Of a stretch of 64,000 nt of DNA, positions 23,864 to 36,280 are shown in pieces. The position numbers and the translations under genes are program-made. This DNA comes from Epiperipatus broadwayi (lineage: Eukaryota; Onychophora; Udeonychophora; Euonychophora; Peripatidae). The stretch covers positions 12,508,292 to 12,572,291 of the forward strand of contig JAQFVV010012402.1 of assembly GCA_028023455.1 (NCBI GenBank), given 5' to 3'. The notes beneath the pieces were generated by a model, which saw only the letters and a program-made list of their open reading frames with translations, had not been told where the DNA came from and searched no databases. Numbering within the stretch: the stretch's first letter is position 1; every line of letters begins with the position of its first letter.

Positions 23864-24741
23864 AAGTAATAAAATAAATGTATAGTAGTAATATATACTG
23901 TAATACAATTTTTAAAAAAAAGCACTTCAGTATAGATTTTTTTTTCATTACGATGAAAAACTTCCGCGGAAGAATATAAAAACTTTTAAATTCAAATTTA
24001 GTTTCATTGCTGTTCTGTACTTTTTAAAGTGAAAATATGCATTTTTTTTCCTAGTGATATAAAACTTTTCTTTTTAGATACCGTATTTAGTCATCATTGT
24101 CATGAAAAAATCAAGAATATCTTTGAGCTTGGAAATCAATGAGGATATTTTACGTCACTGGAACCGACCAATTTTTTTCCCATAGACCCCCATTATAATT
24201 ACGTATTTTGTCTACGATATTCTTGCTTAACGATGAGTTTTGGAGGACCAATTGCCATCGCTAAGCGGGGTAAAGGTGTATATTGAAATAATGCATTTTC
24301 ATAACCATTGGGTTAGTATTTAAACAAAATATAATTTAATATATAAAGTCAAATATTTAAAATTCTGGATAATAAAAGCCATGATTATTAAATTTATAAA
24401 ATATACATTATAAATTTAATTAAAATTACAAGGTATTATTTTGTATAGTTATTTAATCAAAATGCATAATTTGAAGATATATATTTATTATACATGTTAA
24501 TTCAAACACATGTATCAGATGTAAGTTTATTACTGTTTCAGAAGGAAGGAGTGATATTTATTAAATTCAGATATTAAATACTGTAAATAAAATTACTACA
24601 AAAAGAGACTCGATTATAAATGGACTTCCATTACTGTTATAATTGACAACAATGTAGATATCTTTCAAATTATTTAATTAATTAAAAAGGTAATTTGATA
24701 TTTGGACATTAAACATTTGAGTAATAGTGATGTTAACTTAC

Positions 24742-24770
24742 GCTCTACTGATAGCAAGTAATAGAGAGGC
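24742..24770 (-). CDS. XPO5: Exportin-5 29-nt microexon
   Basis: The exon encodes ASLLLAISR plus the first two bases of an Ala codon. The acceptor is CAATTTCAG and the donor is GTAAGT, a consensus 5' site. Its entry phase (0) matches the end of the 26384-26517 exon. Its exit phase (2) matches the first base of the 4606-4675 exon, so the three exons join to KNM-ASLLLAISRA-ALFWND. The joined segment aligns with the helix of XPO5 that runs into the W-x-D motif. The tiny size alone would be unconvincing; the double phase match and the alignment make it likely. Confidence 0.8.
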
Positions 24771-26383
24771 CTGAAATTGTCTCCATTCATTAAAGAAAAT
24801 GATATGTAAATATATAAGCTATATATTCACAAGAAAATGTAATGTTGCATGATCTGTAATGAGAAATATTTTATATAAAAGATAGTTTGACAAAGATTTT
24901 TGGGACATTATATGAATAATACTTTTCAATAGAAAAGATAACATCTGAGGCAAGTTACTATTTCAAGGATGTGGTCCATTAATTCAAAAATCCATGATCA
25001 AACATTGAAATGAGTTAGGAATAGAGTATTTGCTTTTTCTTAATGTTTTAAAAAGTTGATTAGAGTTCAAGTGTTTCCCTTTCAGAATTTATAAGACATG
25101 AAATCACCATATGATGGAAAATGACAATCACCATAAGACATCTTTAAAACCTATTTAATGAAGATGCTTAATTAGTATCATTTCTATATTATATATCTAA
25201 TGAAGGAGAAATTCAGACTCCCACTGTGATTTTAGTTAAAATCTTATCATGTTATCTTATATAACTTGAATAAAATAAATCCAGAGGATAAAATCTCTCC
25301 TGTTGTGATCTAAATATTATAAATCTTAAATAAATCATATGATAAATCAATTACAAATATTAAAAGATGGGTTTTTTTCATTAAAGTCAATTCTATAGAT
25401 TCAACCAATTAGATTAATAAAGGGTGCATTGTCGTTATTCTGTATGAACAATATATATATAAAGTCATGCATTATATATAATCTCTGATCTTAATATTCC
25501 ACAAATATATATAGTGCATTAATATTGTTTAAAGCCCATGATATAATGATTAAGTAACAAACTTTATTTAAATTTCTTAAAGTTAAAGTAAATTGAAGTT
25601 AATTGACAAATTTAAACTATATATATATTTTAGTTGCTTATCTAAATTTTATTAATTTTATTTATTTTCTAATTTTAATTAAAAGAATATGATCTAATTA
25701 TTCATTGGTTGCTTTATAATATTGTCTTTATCCAGAGTAAATATGTGAAGTTGATTAATAATAGTTATTACTCAGATTCAATGACTTAAGATGGCTCTGG
25801 AAAGAAAAAAGCTATCAATGTGTCAAGTTCATATTAAAAATGAGAGATCTGGAATTTGATGACTAGAAAAAATCATCAGTATAAACAAGTAAGATTATTT
25901 AATTTCATTTTTATAGTTATTATTTTATTAGTGTTTGTCAATTATCAGGTAGACAGATATCATCCATTGATGAACAAGAAATATTAAGATGGCTCAATAG
26001 TTTGATATACCTTGTTCCGGATTTGAAAATTTTATCCACTGGGATCCAGCATAAAAAATTTTAAATCCAATTATTATTTATTGTAATTATATTCCCAAAG
26101 TATTTAAGTATTCTAATATGTGTTATTCCTAGAAAATAATATGTTAATGTGGATAAGTGTTGGATAAAAGAAAGAAAAATCCACCAATTATTATTCCGTA
26201 TTTTCATCCATCTCTTTCAAGTCCTCATTTTACTCATTCAATAATAAATTGGTCCAGACTAACTAAAACGCAGTGTATGCAGATTAATTAGTACAATAAA
26301 TACATGCAAACATATGGCAAAATATTTTAAAGAATACATATATATTTTCAAGTTATTGTTTTTATTATATATTAATTAATTAC
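24771..26383 (-). other. XPO5 intron of 1.6 kb
   Basis: This is the shortest XPO5 intron in the window. It is AT-rich, with no repeat copy or foldback that I can identify. The donor is GTAATT after 26384 and the acceptor TTTCAG before 24770. Confidence 0.6.
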
Positions 26384-26517
26384 CATATTTTTCATTATAA
26401 GTTGTCCAAGGTCACTGAGATTCTCAGGTTGGCAAGGAGGCTTGGAATGATCCATTTCATCATCCATAATCATATCCGAAAACAAAACTTCAAAATTTTT
26501 TTTTTGACAAATAGTTC
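26384..26517 (-). CDS. XPO5: Exportin-5 exon with acidic loop
   Basis: This 134-nt minus-strand exon has acceptor TATTTTAG and donor GTAATT. Two bases complete the Gly codon begun in the 32781-32872 exon. It then reads TICQKKNFEVLFSDM, IMDDEMDHSKPPCQPENLSD and LGQLIMKNM. In Exportin-5 the DLI..C segment is followed by an acidic variable loop and then a helix with (T/S)DLG..LMK, which is exactly this order. A run of ten A codes for the two lysines and is intact in frame. The product is the nuclear-export receptor for double-stranded hairpin RNA. Confidence 0.93.
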
Positions 26518-29199
26518 CTAAAATAATAATGAAATAATATTTTTAAAAATTAAATTCTACATTAAACTATTTATATACACATATAAAAGAAAATATACAA
26601 AAGTTAATACAAAATACACAATATATATTTTTGCCAACATGTATAATTTAAACTTCAAAATCTAAATTCTCATAGAAAATTTATATAAGAAACCTTTTGC
26701 AATAATAATAGAAAAATAGAATTTAAAAAATTTAATTAGATAAACAGATATAGTAGTTAGATTGCATAAAACTGTCCTTATTTATTCCAATAACCTATTG
26801 TAATTAAGTAATATAAAATAATAAATATTGCACAAACTATTCAACATTCCATTGTCATTAATTTTTGTTTTTTCTACAAATATTATTTACGCTTCTGAAC
26901 AGGCTTCATGAATTCCTCTTATATGTAAAATTATTTATCTTACTAACATGTTTCATGATTTCATCCTCTTTCTCTCATTGTGCTCTGTAATAAAATTCTT
27001 TACTTAATATTTATTCATTTGTAAAAATAAAAAAAAAGAAATTGTTTTCTACAAAAATGTTAGAAGTTCTATTCATGGAAAAATAAATTGACCATACAGT
27101 AAAATGCTTTTAATCAATAGGGAGAATGGTTATGTTATTAATAATAGTTAATTCACCTAATCTTTACTTTTAATTTCAGAAATTTTGATTAGCCTGAAAT
27201 TATTATTGACTATAATGTAAAAAGTAATTTAAAAATAAAACATGTTCCTTCAAATTTAACAACTAACAGTCACCATGCTGATTAATGCATGACAGTGAGC
27301 AGTCCATTCACGTTCATTTACTATATGAATAATCACATAGTAATAACAACTGCAGCAACTAAAACCTATGAAGTGGACATTAAAAAATGTATCCTGCTTG
27401 TTTTTTCTTTATGACGTCAAAGAGGAATCAAATAATTTCCTTTCAGTTAAAAGCAAACTCCTTTCCATAGTTATTTAGAATATAAATTAATTTATGTGCA
27501 CATCCCATACATTAACTTTTTATATATAATTGCTTATTGGATGTTATGCACACATGATACCTAGTTTTTCACTTATATAAAAAGCAATATTTCCTAGAGG
27601 AGATTCTTTAAAAATAAACACTGCATTATACATACATACACATTTGAAAATAATAGGTGTGGAATGTTTTAAATTATAAAATCTGAATTGTACTCAAAGC
27701 TAATAGTGAACACTAATCACTAAATTATTCTTATGTATAATATAAATAAAAAATTAAAATCATTGATTAAGAAAAATAGAAGAATTTGCTGAGGAGAATT
27801 AAAAGTTGTCAAGATAATGGCTATCTATAGTTATATCAAAATACTACATATCTTAAAATGATTACAAAACATAGTAATAATAATAAATACTATCAAACAA
27901 CTTGATAAATAGTTTTAATACTTAGAATGCTGATTGAGAGATAAATGATAAAAACAAGTAAGATAAATACAGGAAAAAGGACGACTGATAATGAAATTTT
28001 ATATTTAACTGATACAGACTTAAGCAAATAATAATAATATTAATAGATTAAGTAAGAAACTTGATATTTCTAGTTTGTTAAAAACTTTATATGAGCTAAA
28101 ATTGTTTGAACTACATAATAACTATTTCAATTAAAAGACTATCGGTTGTTTAAGTAAATCCATATATTAAAGTTAAATAGTTTGGTGCAAGACATTTAAT
28201 TACATCCTACTAAATTAATTGGTAGACTTTTTTAAGCAGCAAAAAATTGATGGGAATATAGATTATTACTTTAAGATAAAAAAATAACTTCATAGATTTT
28301 ATTTAATACATGGTAAATTGTAAGCTGAGTAAAAATTAATAGTAACAACTGAAATGTATTCATTATCTAAAACATCTAGAAGCTTTTGAAAATTTTTTTG
28401 ATATTTGTATTTATTCTAGAATATTAATTATACTGATACACTTTTTTCTTTTTATATTCGATATTTGTTTTAACAAGTGAATATTCACTATTTATATCAG
28501 TATCATCTAGTTCAAGCCAGAATAATGAATGAATATCAGATGATAGTACTACAATCTGCTAATAAAACTAATTTGTGACAAATATTTTTCATTAATAAGG
28601 ATAAAAGATAACTATGCTTAACCTAAAACTGAAACCATTAAAATTCAAAGTTACTAATATATTATCATATCTATATAATTATTCAAGCAAATGGCTTATA
28701 TTCAAAGACTTTGCATTTTTGAAAATTTAGATTGTTAGCTCGATAGTATAAATGTATTAGAAATGATTTCTACATGTGTAAGTGCAAGTAATCCAAAACT
28801 ATTGTTTGAAGAAGATCATTGACCAAAAACTAGACTGAAGATATGGATTATAGCACTACCATTTAGTATTCATTGATTATTTAAGCTTGTATTAGATTGT
28901 TCTGGAATAAATGAAGAATATCAGTTGCATAGTTAAATACATATGTTAATATTATCAGTACAAGTATATAATATTAAAAAAGCATCTTATAAAATAAGGA
29001 TTCTTTTTAAATATAAACTCAAGACAATTCATAGACAATCCTAAATATCTAAATTAACAATTTTATTGTTTAAAAGCTACAGAAATTTAATACAAATAGT
29101 CGATTCTTCTAAAGAACAAATTTTTTCTGAATGTTATTGGAATGGGATCGATTTTATAATTTTAACCTTTGAGCATGCTAATCTATATCTGCTCAAAAA
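26518..29199. other. XPO5 intron part, mostly unassigned
   Basis: AT-rich, with one dispersed repeat at 27255-27390. I see no other repeat copy and no domain-bearing frame. Confidence 0.55.
27255..27390 (-). repeat. dispersed repeat, inverted copy of 11660-11790
   Basis: Read on the minus strand, this copy gives TTTAATGTCCACTTCATAGG, later TTATTACTATGTGATTATTC, ACTGCTCAC and CAGCATGGTGACT, collinear with the 11.66 kb copy. The flanks differ. Confidence 0.65.
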
Positions 29200-29860
29200 T
29201 CTGTACAGCATATATTCGTATAATATAATTATTTTTTATATTTTGACTCCTAATTATAAATTATTAAATGCCTTTCTAGTGAATCCAAGTTACTTTATAA
29301 CTACTTTTCTGCTGAAACTAAGTATATGGGCTAATCAATCCATGTGTATATCATTATTTCCAATAAATTTAGGCCAAAATTTACTGTTCCCACAAATAGT
29401 CACCTTAATATCTCCAATAAAATTTTATTTTTTAATGCTATTAATGTAATAAAGCTATCTAGCAAGGAATAACAGTTTTCTTTCTCTGAATTTTCAAATT
29501 TAATATTTGGAACTGAAGAATTAGTAAAACGGACATAAGTGCAATTGCACAATTCGAGTTTTAATATCATTAATCTTCTATTGATATATTTAGGATTTCC
29601 AGGAATAGATGATATCAAATTAGATCTCATAATAAATCCAACACTATACAATCTCTTTTCATTAGATGATCTACTTTTCTAAAAGAAGTTATATCCAACT
29701 AACTTTTCAAATAAACTTCCTCCCTATGAAAAACTGAATTCCATATCCACTCTAAATCTTGATAGTTCCATAGTTATGGGTATTGACTTTTATTTTCTTG
29801 TCTTGTGAAGTTTGTATCAAGTAAAATTTAAATGTTCCACATACTTATATTTAAAAAATA
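29200..29860 (-). pseudogene. decayed LINE endonuclease domain
   Basis: Read on the minus strand, 29651-29400 gives VGFIMRSNLISSIPGNPKYI, then NRRLMILKLEL and ENCYSLLDSFIT. Next comes a stretch corresponding to LIGDIKVTICGNSKFWPKFIG. This is the order of the AP endonuclease of many animal LINEs, where VGFAI..L...P..INeRLM.LRL precedes YSLLD..L and then LLGDFNARVG..W..VIG. The catalytic GDFNA block is already degenerate (GDIKV). There are several stops. It is unlike the RTE copies in this window, so it is another LINE lineage. Confidence 0.6.
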
Positions 29861-30099
29861 AATTCGAATTCTAGTACTTACTTTTATTGTTATCACTACT
29901 ACCTGCTGAATGTGCATTAATATTATTGATTTTACAATGACTTCTACATTTTACTGAATGATTTTCCAGGAATGGGAATCTTACTATTCTGTAAAAGCAG
30001 ATCATTTTTACTAAATCCCTTCTATTTCTGTAATAGACAGGCAGATCCCTCATGCAAAAATCAGATAGGAAATCTAGTAAACCTATCACCATCACTGCT

Positions 30100-31944
30100 T
30101 TTAATATCAGGAGATATTATTAGTTCCACATACATATGAAGTTCATTTTATTATCTACCATCTGTGAATTCTATGAATAACCTAATTACAGCACTTTATT
30201 ATAAAAGCTAACCATAGAATAAATGTAAACATGAGCTCAATGCTCATGAATATTTGACACTTACCTCACCAGGATGACCAGTGCATCTCTACAAGTTTAT
30301 TTTTCATTTATGATAAATGCATTAATATTAATATGAACATCTCAGATTATATTGAAGCCTTTATAAACTTTCCAGATAACAATAAATAGTTGTAAATTTA
30401 TTTATCAATAATGGCTGGCAATTCCGTGAGGCCATCTGATTTTTTAAGATAAATGGCATAATAAAATTTTGAAAAAAATAATTCAATAACTATAATAATA
30501 TACTGATGAATAAAGAGAAAATCATTGATTTATAGTAATTGCTTTTTGGTATGTTGAATATTTAGCTCATGCAAGCCATGATTATTTATACAACTAATTT
30601 CTAATTTTACAACTGTATCTCTTGTTTGGTGACTTTGAAAAGACAAATTAATACACTTTAACACAGTGAAAAAACAGTGGATACAAAGAGTTTTTAAAAA
30701 TTCTTAGATTAATTTCCAGCTGAGAAAAGTAAATAAAAAACTCAACCTGATAAATCTTCAAAGATAATATTGCAGTTTTGAAATAATATATAACTAAGAT
30801 CTTTTTATTACTAATAGTACAAAGTTTTAAAATTTGATAGACTTATATTGATAAAAAAAAAAAAACTAAATTAAATTGTGCTCTTTATTAATATGAGTAC
30901 TTAAAATTCAATGTAAATTAGAATATGTTTATTTTTTGTGGTTAATTTTTTTTGATAGATCAGAAGCAATATTGATTTGTAATTCAATGAAATAGTTATT
31001 TATATTCTGTAGTACCAAATATGATTGTAGAGATATTGATTATCTCTGCTTTAAGATCACCATTTAAAATTTATGATAATACATTATTTATTTTGCCTTT
31101 TTGTTTTGGAAACACATTAAAGCAAAAAGTCCATCATTATTTATGGTTAAAACTTCATTTTCCATTTCAAGTATAAAATAATTGTCAGAACATGAATATT
31201 TCCAGAATCTAAGGCAATAGGAGAAAAAAATGTTCCAATGTGGTTAAAGAATCTTCAATTGCATAAATGCTTTCATTTATTCTTCCCAATTAACTCTAAA
31301 AATATGATTATTACAGAAGTATAATTAAAAGCTCAGGTTAATTTTTCAAAAAACTGTTATTGTTTAAAAACTGAATTATCTATTGCATGCAATGTTTAAA
31401 ATTATTTATTAATAATTAAACTTTCCTTAGGATATTGTTTATTTTAGATTTCTTTATAAAATCATATATCTAGCTAAAAACTCATAGCTAATGAGTGGTG
31501 CCACAATTAGATTTCTTTTTTTATCTATTGATTATATTTCTGGTCCATGTTGAAATTTATACTGAGTTTCAATTTCTTCTTCTAACAAACTTCATAAAGA
31601 AAGTGTATACTTTATTATCTTTTTAATATTTTGTTTTGCATTTTACTACTAATATTCGTAATAGGAAAACAGCAATATAGGATAAAAATGGTGATTCTGC
31701 TAAACACCATTAACAGTATAACAAAACAGAATGATGGTATATAGTATTGGAAGTCATGTTCTTCAGATTAAAAGCATTAAAATGATAATGAGAAAGAGCA
31801 CTGTGGACTTATATAAAGTGGGTAGATTAAAACCATTTAGATATCTAGTTGTCAAAAATGAAAATATTTACTGGGTGTCAAAATATTCCGCCTATGCATT
31901 AACATTTTTTTAATTCAATTAATTTTTTTATATATGAGAAAGCT
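30100..31944. other. XPO5 intron part, nothing recognised
   Basis: AT-rich. One splice-site-like microexon at about 30250-30275 was considered and rejected. No repeat pairs were found. Confidence 0.55.
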
Positions 31945-32192
31945 TTAACCTGTATCAAATGCGTCTTGAAATTTATAATGGTCACGCAATATTTTTATTT
32001 TGCCAATAGAGGGACCTCTCAAATCATGACACAAGATAAAGTGGAAAGTTAGGTTAAAGATAAATTGCCGCTCTTATCTTTATAAAAAGTCGCTGTCTTG
32101 CGTTGTAGTTTGAGAGGTCCCTCTAACGGAAGAATAAAAATATTGTTTGACTATTATAAATTTCAAGGCGCATTTGATACAGCCTGTCTTAA
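31945..32192. mobile_element. foldback MITE-like element flanked by TTAA
   Basis: The left arm 31950-32023 (CTGTATCAAATGCG..., ending AGAGGGACCTCTCAAA) is inverted at 32109-32181 with about 90% identity by eye. The central spacer of about 85 bp also pairs partly (ACAAGATAAA versus TTATCTTTAT). TTAA stands at 31945-31948 and 32189-32192, which would suit a piggyBac-type target site, but the spacing to the arms differs (1 versus 7 bases). Confidence 0.8.
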
Positions 32193-32780
32193 AAGCAAAT
32201 TGCTAAAATAATTTTTTCCGGTAAAATGTACTTCTATTAATTTTTTTCTTTAATAATTACATTTTCCTTTGAATGTACATATGTTAATATCAAACTTTTA
32301 CCTAATAATTAATAAAGATTTTTTCATTAATATGTTAAGTGAATTTTGCAATAATTGCACTATAAGTAATGGAAATACTTACTCTTCCATCACTAGAGCA
32401 CCTTTAAAATTCATTAAATTGATTTAAATGTTAAATAATGATATTAATTTTAAATATATATTGTAACATTAATCTTTAAGATACATATATGCTACATTTC
32501 TATACTCAAAAATCTAACTTAGCATAAATTAGGAAATTCAATTGATATAATATGGAATGTTTAATATATTATACAAAATGTAATGATTGTCTTGTATATA
32601 ATAAAACACATGCAATTTAATATTATAAATTTGCAACAAGACAATTAATTATCAAATTTAAAAATAATAAATTGCACATGGTTTCATTAACAGCATTAGT
32701 AATTATAAATAGAAAATAATTTGATTCATTTCAGCAAAAATATTTTTATTACTAACAAAATTTATTTAAATATTATTTAC

Positions 32781-32872
32781 CTATAAGATCTACATATTCT
32801 CTGGTTAGCTGCCTTGTTAGTTGATCTTCCAAAATCTCTTGGCTTTCAGCACTATCATCTTCATTTAAAACA
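32781..32872 (-). CDS. XPO5: Exportin-5 exon with the LTRE..DLI signature
   Basis: This 92-nt minus-strand exon has acceptor CTACACAG and donor GTAAAT. One base completes the Ser codon from the 51247-51293 exon, then VLNEDDSAESQEILED and QLTRQLTREYVDLI follow, ending in one base of Gly. The ESQE-x-LE-x-QL-x-R-x-LTRE-x-x-DLI pattern is the most recognisable part of the Exportin-5 family and anchored the identification. Both splice phases agree with the neighbouring exons. It lies in the C-terminal third of a protein of about 1200 residues. Confidence 0.95.
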
Positions 32873-33831
32873 CTGTGTAGATTTAAAATATATTATACAA
32901 TAAATAATAATAAAAAGTTTGCAACAAAAGATTATTTTTATATTGTGTAAACATAGTAAATCTCTTGATATGACACAATCATGTTATGCATGCTTAAAAA
33001 AAATCATAAAAGTATTACAGTGAATTTATTTATCAAATGGCAAATACAATAAAAGTTATCACTTATTATTAGTTCTATTTTATTAAAATTTAAACATTTC
33101 AAAATATTCAATATGTAATAAACCTTTTTAAGATTTATATGATAAATATATTAGATCTTATGGACACGATTATGACCTCCAACTTTTTCTATATAACCAT
33201 CAACAACTTGACACTGTTTAAAAATCTGTCCAAGATAATATATAATTTCTCCACTCTTAGTTTAAAATATATGCATTTCAATGAAGCTATGATTTTGTGC
33301 TTCTCTGCAAAATCAAATATATGCATGGCGGTGTATATATATAATTTAATAAATTTTAACAGATATAATTACTGAAATATTTTTTGAATACATAAAAATT
33401 TGCTTTTTTTTATCTTAGAAATAGATTTTTTTGTGATTTTTCTAAAATAAAAATATAACAGAAATTCTCATGTATTTAATATATATATATGAGAATATAA
33501 ATCTATTATTATAAAGCGCTGAAAATTTGTAATTGTTAAAGAGAAAGTCAATATTTCAATTAGGTATTAAGTTTTTCTAGAAAAAAATGGTAGTGCTATT
33601 TCATAATTGTTCTTTCATTTTTTAACCTTGAAATAATTTTATAATCACAAAGTATAATTTCCAATTCAAAATGTAAAATATCACTATTATTCAACTCTTC
33701 ATGACCAAATTCATCACAAATGTGAGCTAAATAATTGTAGAACTTTCCATACTTTTATCTATTAATAGAAACTTAAATAAAATCTTATTAAACAAGATAG
33801 ATTCACTAATCACAAAATGATACTTATATAT
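32873..33831. other. XPO5 intron flank before the LTR element
   Basis: AT-rich, no repeat copy recognised. The frame at 33139-33375 (plus) has no signature. The last four bases, ATAT at 33828-33831, are the left target duplication of the LTR element. Confidence 0.6.
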
Positions 33832-35639
33832 TGCGATATCTACATATAATATAGTCTCGCATGTATATATATTATTGATCCTCAATAATAATAATAAAGA
33901 AAAAGGGTTTCGTTAAAAGAAATAGAAAACCAATAAAAAAAAAAGAAAAAAAAAAATTTAGTTAAAAGGATTCTAAAAACTTATTTTAAAAGAAATTAGA
34001 AAAAACGAAATAAAGATTGAAGATTAGAAAGGAAAGGGGAGGGGTGTATAATGAACGCGTCTCTTTCTTTCTTTGTTAAATAAGAAAATCACGTATCAAA
34101 AGAATGAAAGAAATAATTGTAATTGTAAAATTAAAAATGTAAAACTTGGACCAAATTTCTAGATAGATTGGTACAAGATAAAGTAATGTAAAGGAATGTC
34201 GCAATTAGTAACATTCAATATCTTAAATGTATCAAAAGAATGAAAGAAAATAATTGTAATTATAAAATTGAAAAAATGTAAAACTAGTACAAAAAAATTC
34301 CAGATAGATTGGTACAAGATAAAAAATGAAAAGGAATGATGCGATTAGTAACATTCGATAGAACGATAGCAGAGAGAAATAAGCAGAGCTGATTTAGAAG
34401 TAACGGGTTGTGTTTTCTTTTGCTGGCTAAAACTTAACAAAAAAAATAATAGAAGGGAAGAAACCGTCTAGAGAATAGCGAGGACGTATTATTCAAATGT
34501 TAACGAACTTAGTTGGGTACGCTAACATGGAGGGCTAGTGGCAAATAACAGGCGTTTGCTCGGTCTATCTCCGTCCAACCATTCGCTCACTACCTATAAC
34601 ATCTAAAATGCTGCCGAGAAGAGACCGCCGTTATGGAACCAGATCTGCCTGAAGATTCGTAATAGGATATTTAAAGAGATGAATACCTACTGAAATTCGG
34701 AATAAGAAAAAAAAATCAAACCCACGCCAAAAGATTATAAACTCTCACTCCACTAACTGGGATGTCGGAAAAGCGAGCAACCATCTCTGCAAAAGAAGGG
34801 AAATTTTTCCCACTCGATGGTTGATCCTTCATTGAGGACTCCATACCTAGGTAACTATTATTAATACATGCATGTCAGAATTAATTTGTGAACAAAGAAA
34901 GCAGTCAGAAACGAAAACTATTAAAATTTGCGCAATACTTCGGACAAATATAATTAAAAGAACTTATGATTTTACTATAATAATGTATAAGAAAGTAACA
35001 ATTGGGTTACGCTAGTTTATTTAAGGGTTAATTTGAATTATATTCTTTACTATTTTATTTATGTGTATATTATGTTGGTGTGTGATAGGTATATGTGTGT
35101 TTTATGATTTTATTATGTCATTAGAAATAACGAATTGCAAAATTAAAAGTTTATTTATAAAAGGAAGTGAATAGTCATTTGCGTTTTCTTTTCTTTACCA
35201 AGCGAATAAATATTTAGAATGAATTAAATCTAGGTCATTCGAGCTAACAAGTTTATTAAGTGAGGAGTAGTAATAATAAAGCAATCGAAATGGATAAATA
35301 AGTCCTTTCATATCGTAAATAAAGGGAAAGAAGAAGGGCTATAATTGATATTCCTGCTGTGCCGTGATAATTCCGGGAATAAATTTATAAATATTCCAAG
35401 CGCTGGGCAGAACAAATGATTCGATTCGAATAATTTGCCCAGCAGAGAAGAAGCGTTTAATTGGGAAATATAATGCTGGGATGATATTTTATATCATGTC
35501 AGTGTTCAATTAAGAATATATACTCAATTTTGGGGTGTATATTGGCTTCTTGCTTGTGGTAATCATCATCGGTGGTGAAACAGTCGAAAACATAATTATA
35601 AGTGCGGCTGGTGTTTAACTGAACGGTGGTTGTATTACA
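33832..35639 (+). repeat. 5' LTR of the gag-only element
   Basis: TG...CA-bounded, with AATAAA-type signals near the start (about 33890). It includes a tandem duplication at 34093-34360 and a GC-richer middle part (34500-34860). Its sequence is repeated at 38620-40433 with scattered substitutions, for example GCGTTTG flanks and CCCAGCAG versus CGCAGCAG. Confidence 0.95.
34093..34360. repeat. 136-bp tandem duplication inside the LTR
   Basis: GTATCAAAAGAATGAAAGAA starts at 34093 and again at 34229. Both units continue through AGATTGGTACAAGATAAA to ATTAGTAACATTC. The same duplication is present in the 3' LTR (about 38890-39150), so it predates the insertion. Duplicated U3 modules are common in LTR enhancers; here the function is inferred only. 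Confidence 0.9.
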
Positions 35640-35642
35640 TTT

Positions 35643-35660
35643 TGGGGGCCAGTCCGTTGG
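35643..35660 (+). promoter_or_regulatory. candidate tRNA primer-binding site
   Basis: TGGGGGCCAGTCCG begins three bases after the LTR end. TGGGGGC followed by GTCCG is the pattern complementary to the 3' end of tRNA-Pro, with two central mismatches to the usual site. Position and pattern support a tRNA primer; the exact tRNA is uncertain. Confidence 0.6.
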
Positions 35661-36280
35661 ATTTTATCACATTCAAAGTAAAAATCAGATTGAATTAAAT
35701 TATAGCGCTCTGATTAAAATAGATCTACACATATGTGATCTATACAGCAAGGTTAAATAAAGTCAAACAATCGAAAAATCGAATTTAGACTGAGAAATAT
35801 GTTATATAAAAAATTTTGGTTAAGAAAGAAAAAAAAAGAAAAGAAAGAAAAAAGTTTTTTTTAAAAAAACAAATGGGTTTTGTTTCAAATTAAGAATTTA
35901 AATGTGTTGCTACAGTAGAATAGACCGGGGATTTAGATAAAATTAGAGAGCAATAATAAAAGATCGCTTGGTGAGAGAGAAAAGTGGGGCAAAAGACAAC
36001 TGAATTTTATAAAAGAGAGAAAGAGACGGGGTAAGATTTTCTAGGCACGATCTACATTATATAAATAAAAAATAAAAAAAAAGAGAGGGGAAAGATTTTA
36101 TTAGAATAATAAAAGTTTGTAAGTTTAAGGGGATCTTTAAAGCAGCATAAACAAGTGAGTTAATGAATGAAGACGGGGAAGTCCAGCAAACGTACCTAAT
36201 ATGAAATAGAATTAATAAAACAGTATTGCATTTAATAATAGTTGGAATAAAATAATTACTCGGTAAGTGATAATATTTAT

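Larger units (their letters stand above)
22506..24278. mobile_element. TA-flanked TIR transposon, non-autonomous
   Basis: The terminal sequence CACCTTTACCCCGCTTAGCG (plus AT) at 22506-22527 is repeated exactly and inverted at 24257-24278. Both ends are flanked by TA (22504-22505 and 24279-24280). A TA target duplication with C-starting, GC-rich TIRs is typical of the Tc1/mariner superfamily, and the CGCTTAGCGA wording recalls pogo/Tigger-type ends. I see no transposase frame in the 1.77 kb. The interior holds a separate foldback (22885-23215) and a perfect 30-bp hairpin (23771-23863), so it is a composite. Confidence 0.8.

Noticed and set aside
29066-29449. 127-codon plus-strand frame
   Set aside because: It overlaps the LINE endonuclease relic read on the other strand, and its composition is AT-driven.
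29871-30095. 74-codon minus-strand frame with splice-like ends
   Set aside because: No recognised motif and not compatible with XPO5. It may be part of the adjacent LINE relic, but no endonuclease block was found in it.
30253-30276. 24-nt microexon on the minus strand between TTGTAG and a consensus GTAAGT
   Set aside because: Placed between XPO5 exons it would put a stop in the reading frame, and the flanking exons already join in phase without it.
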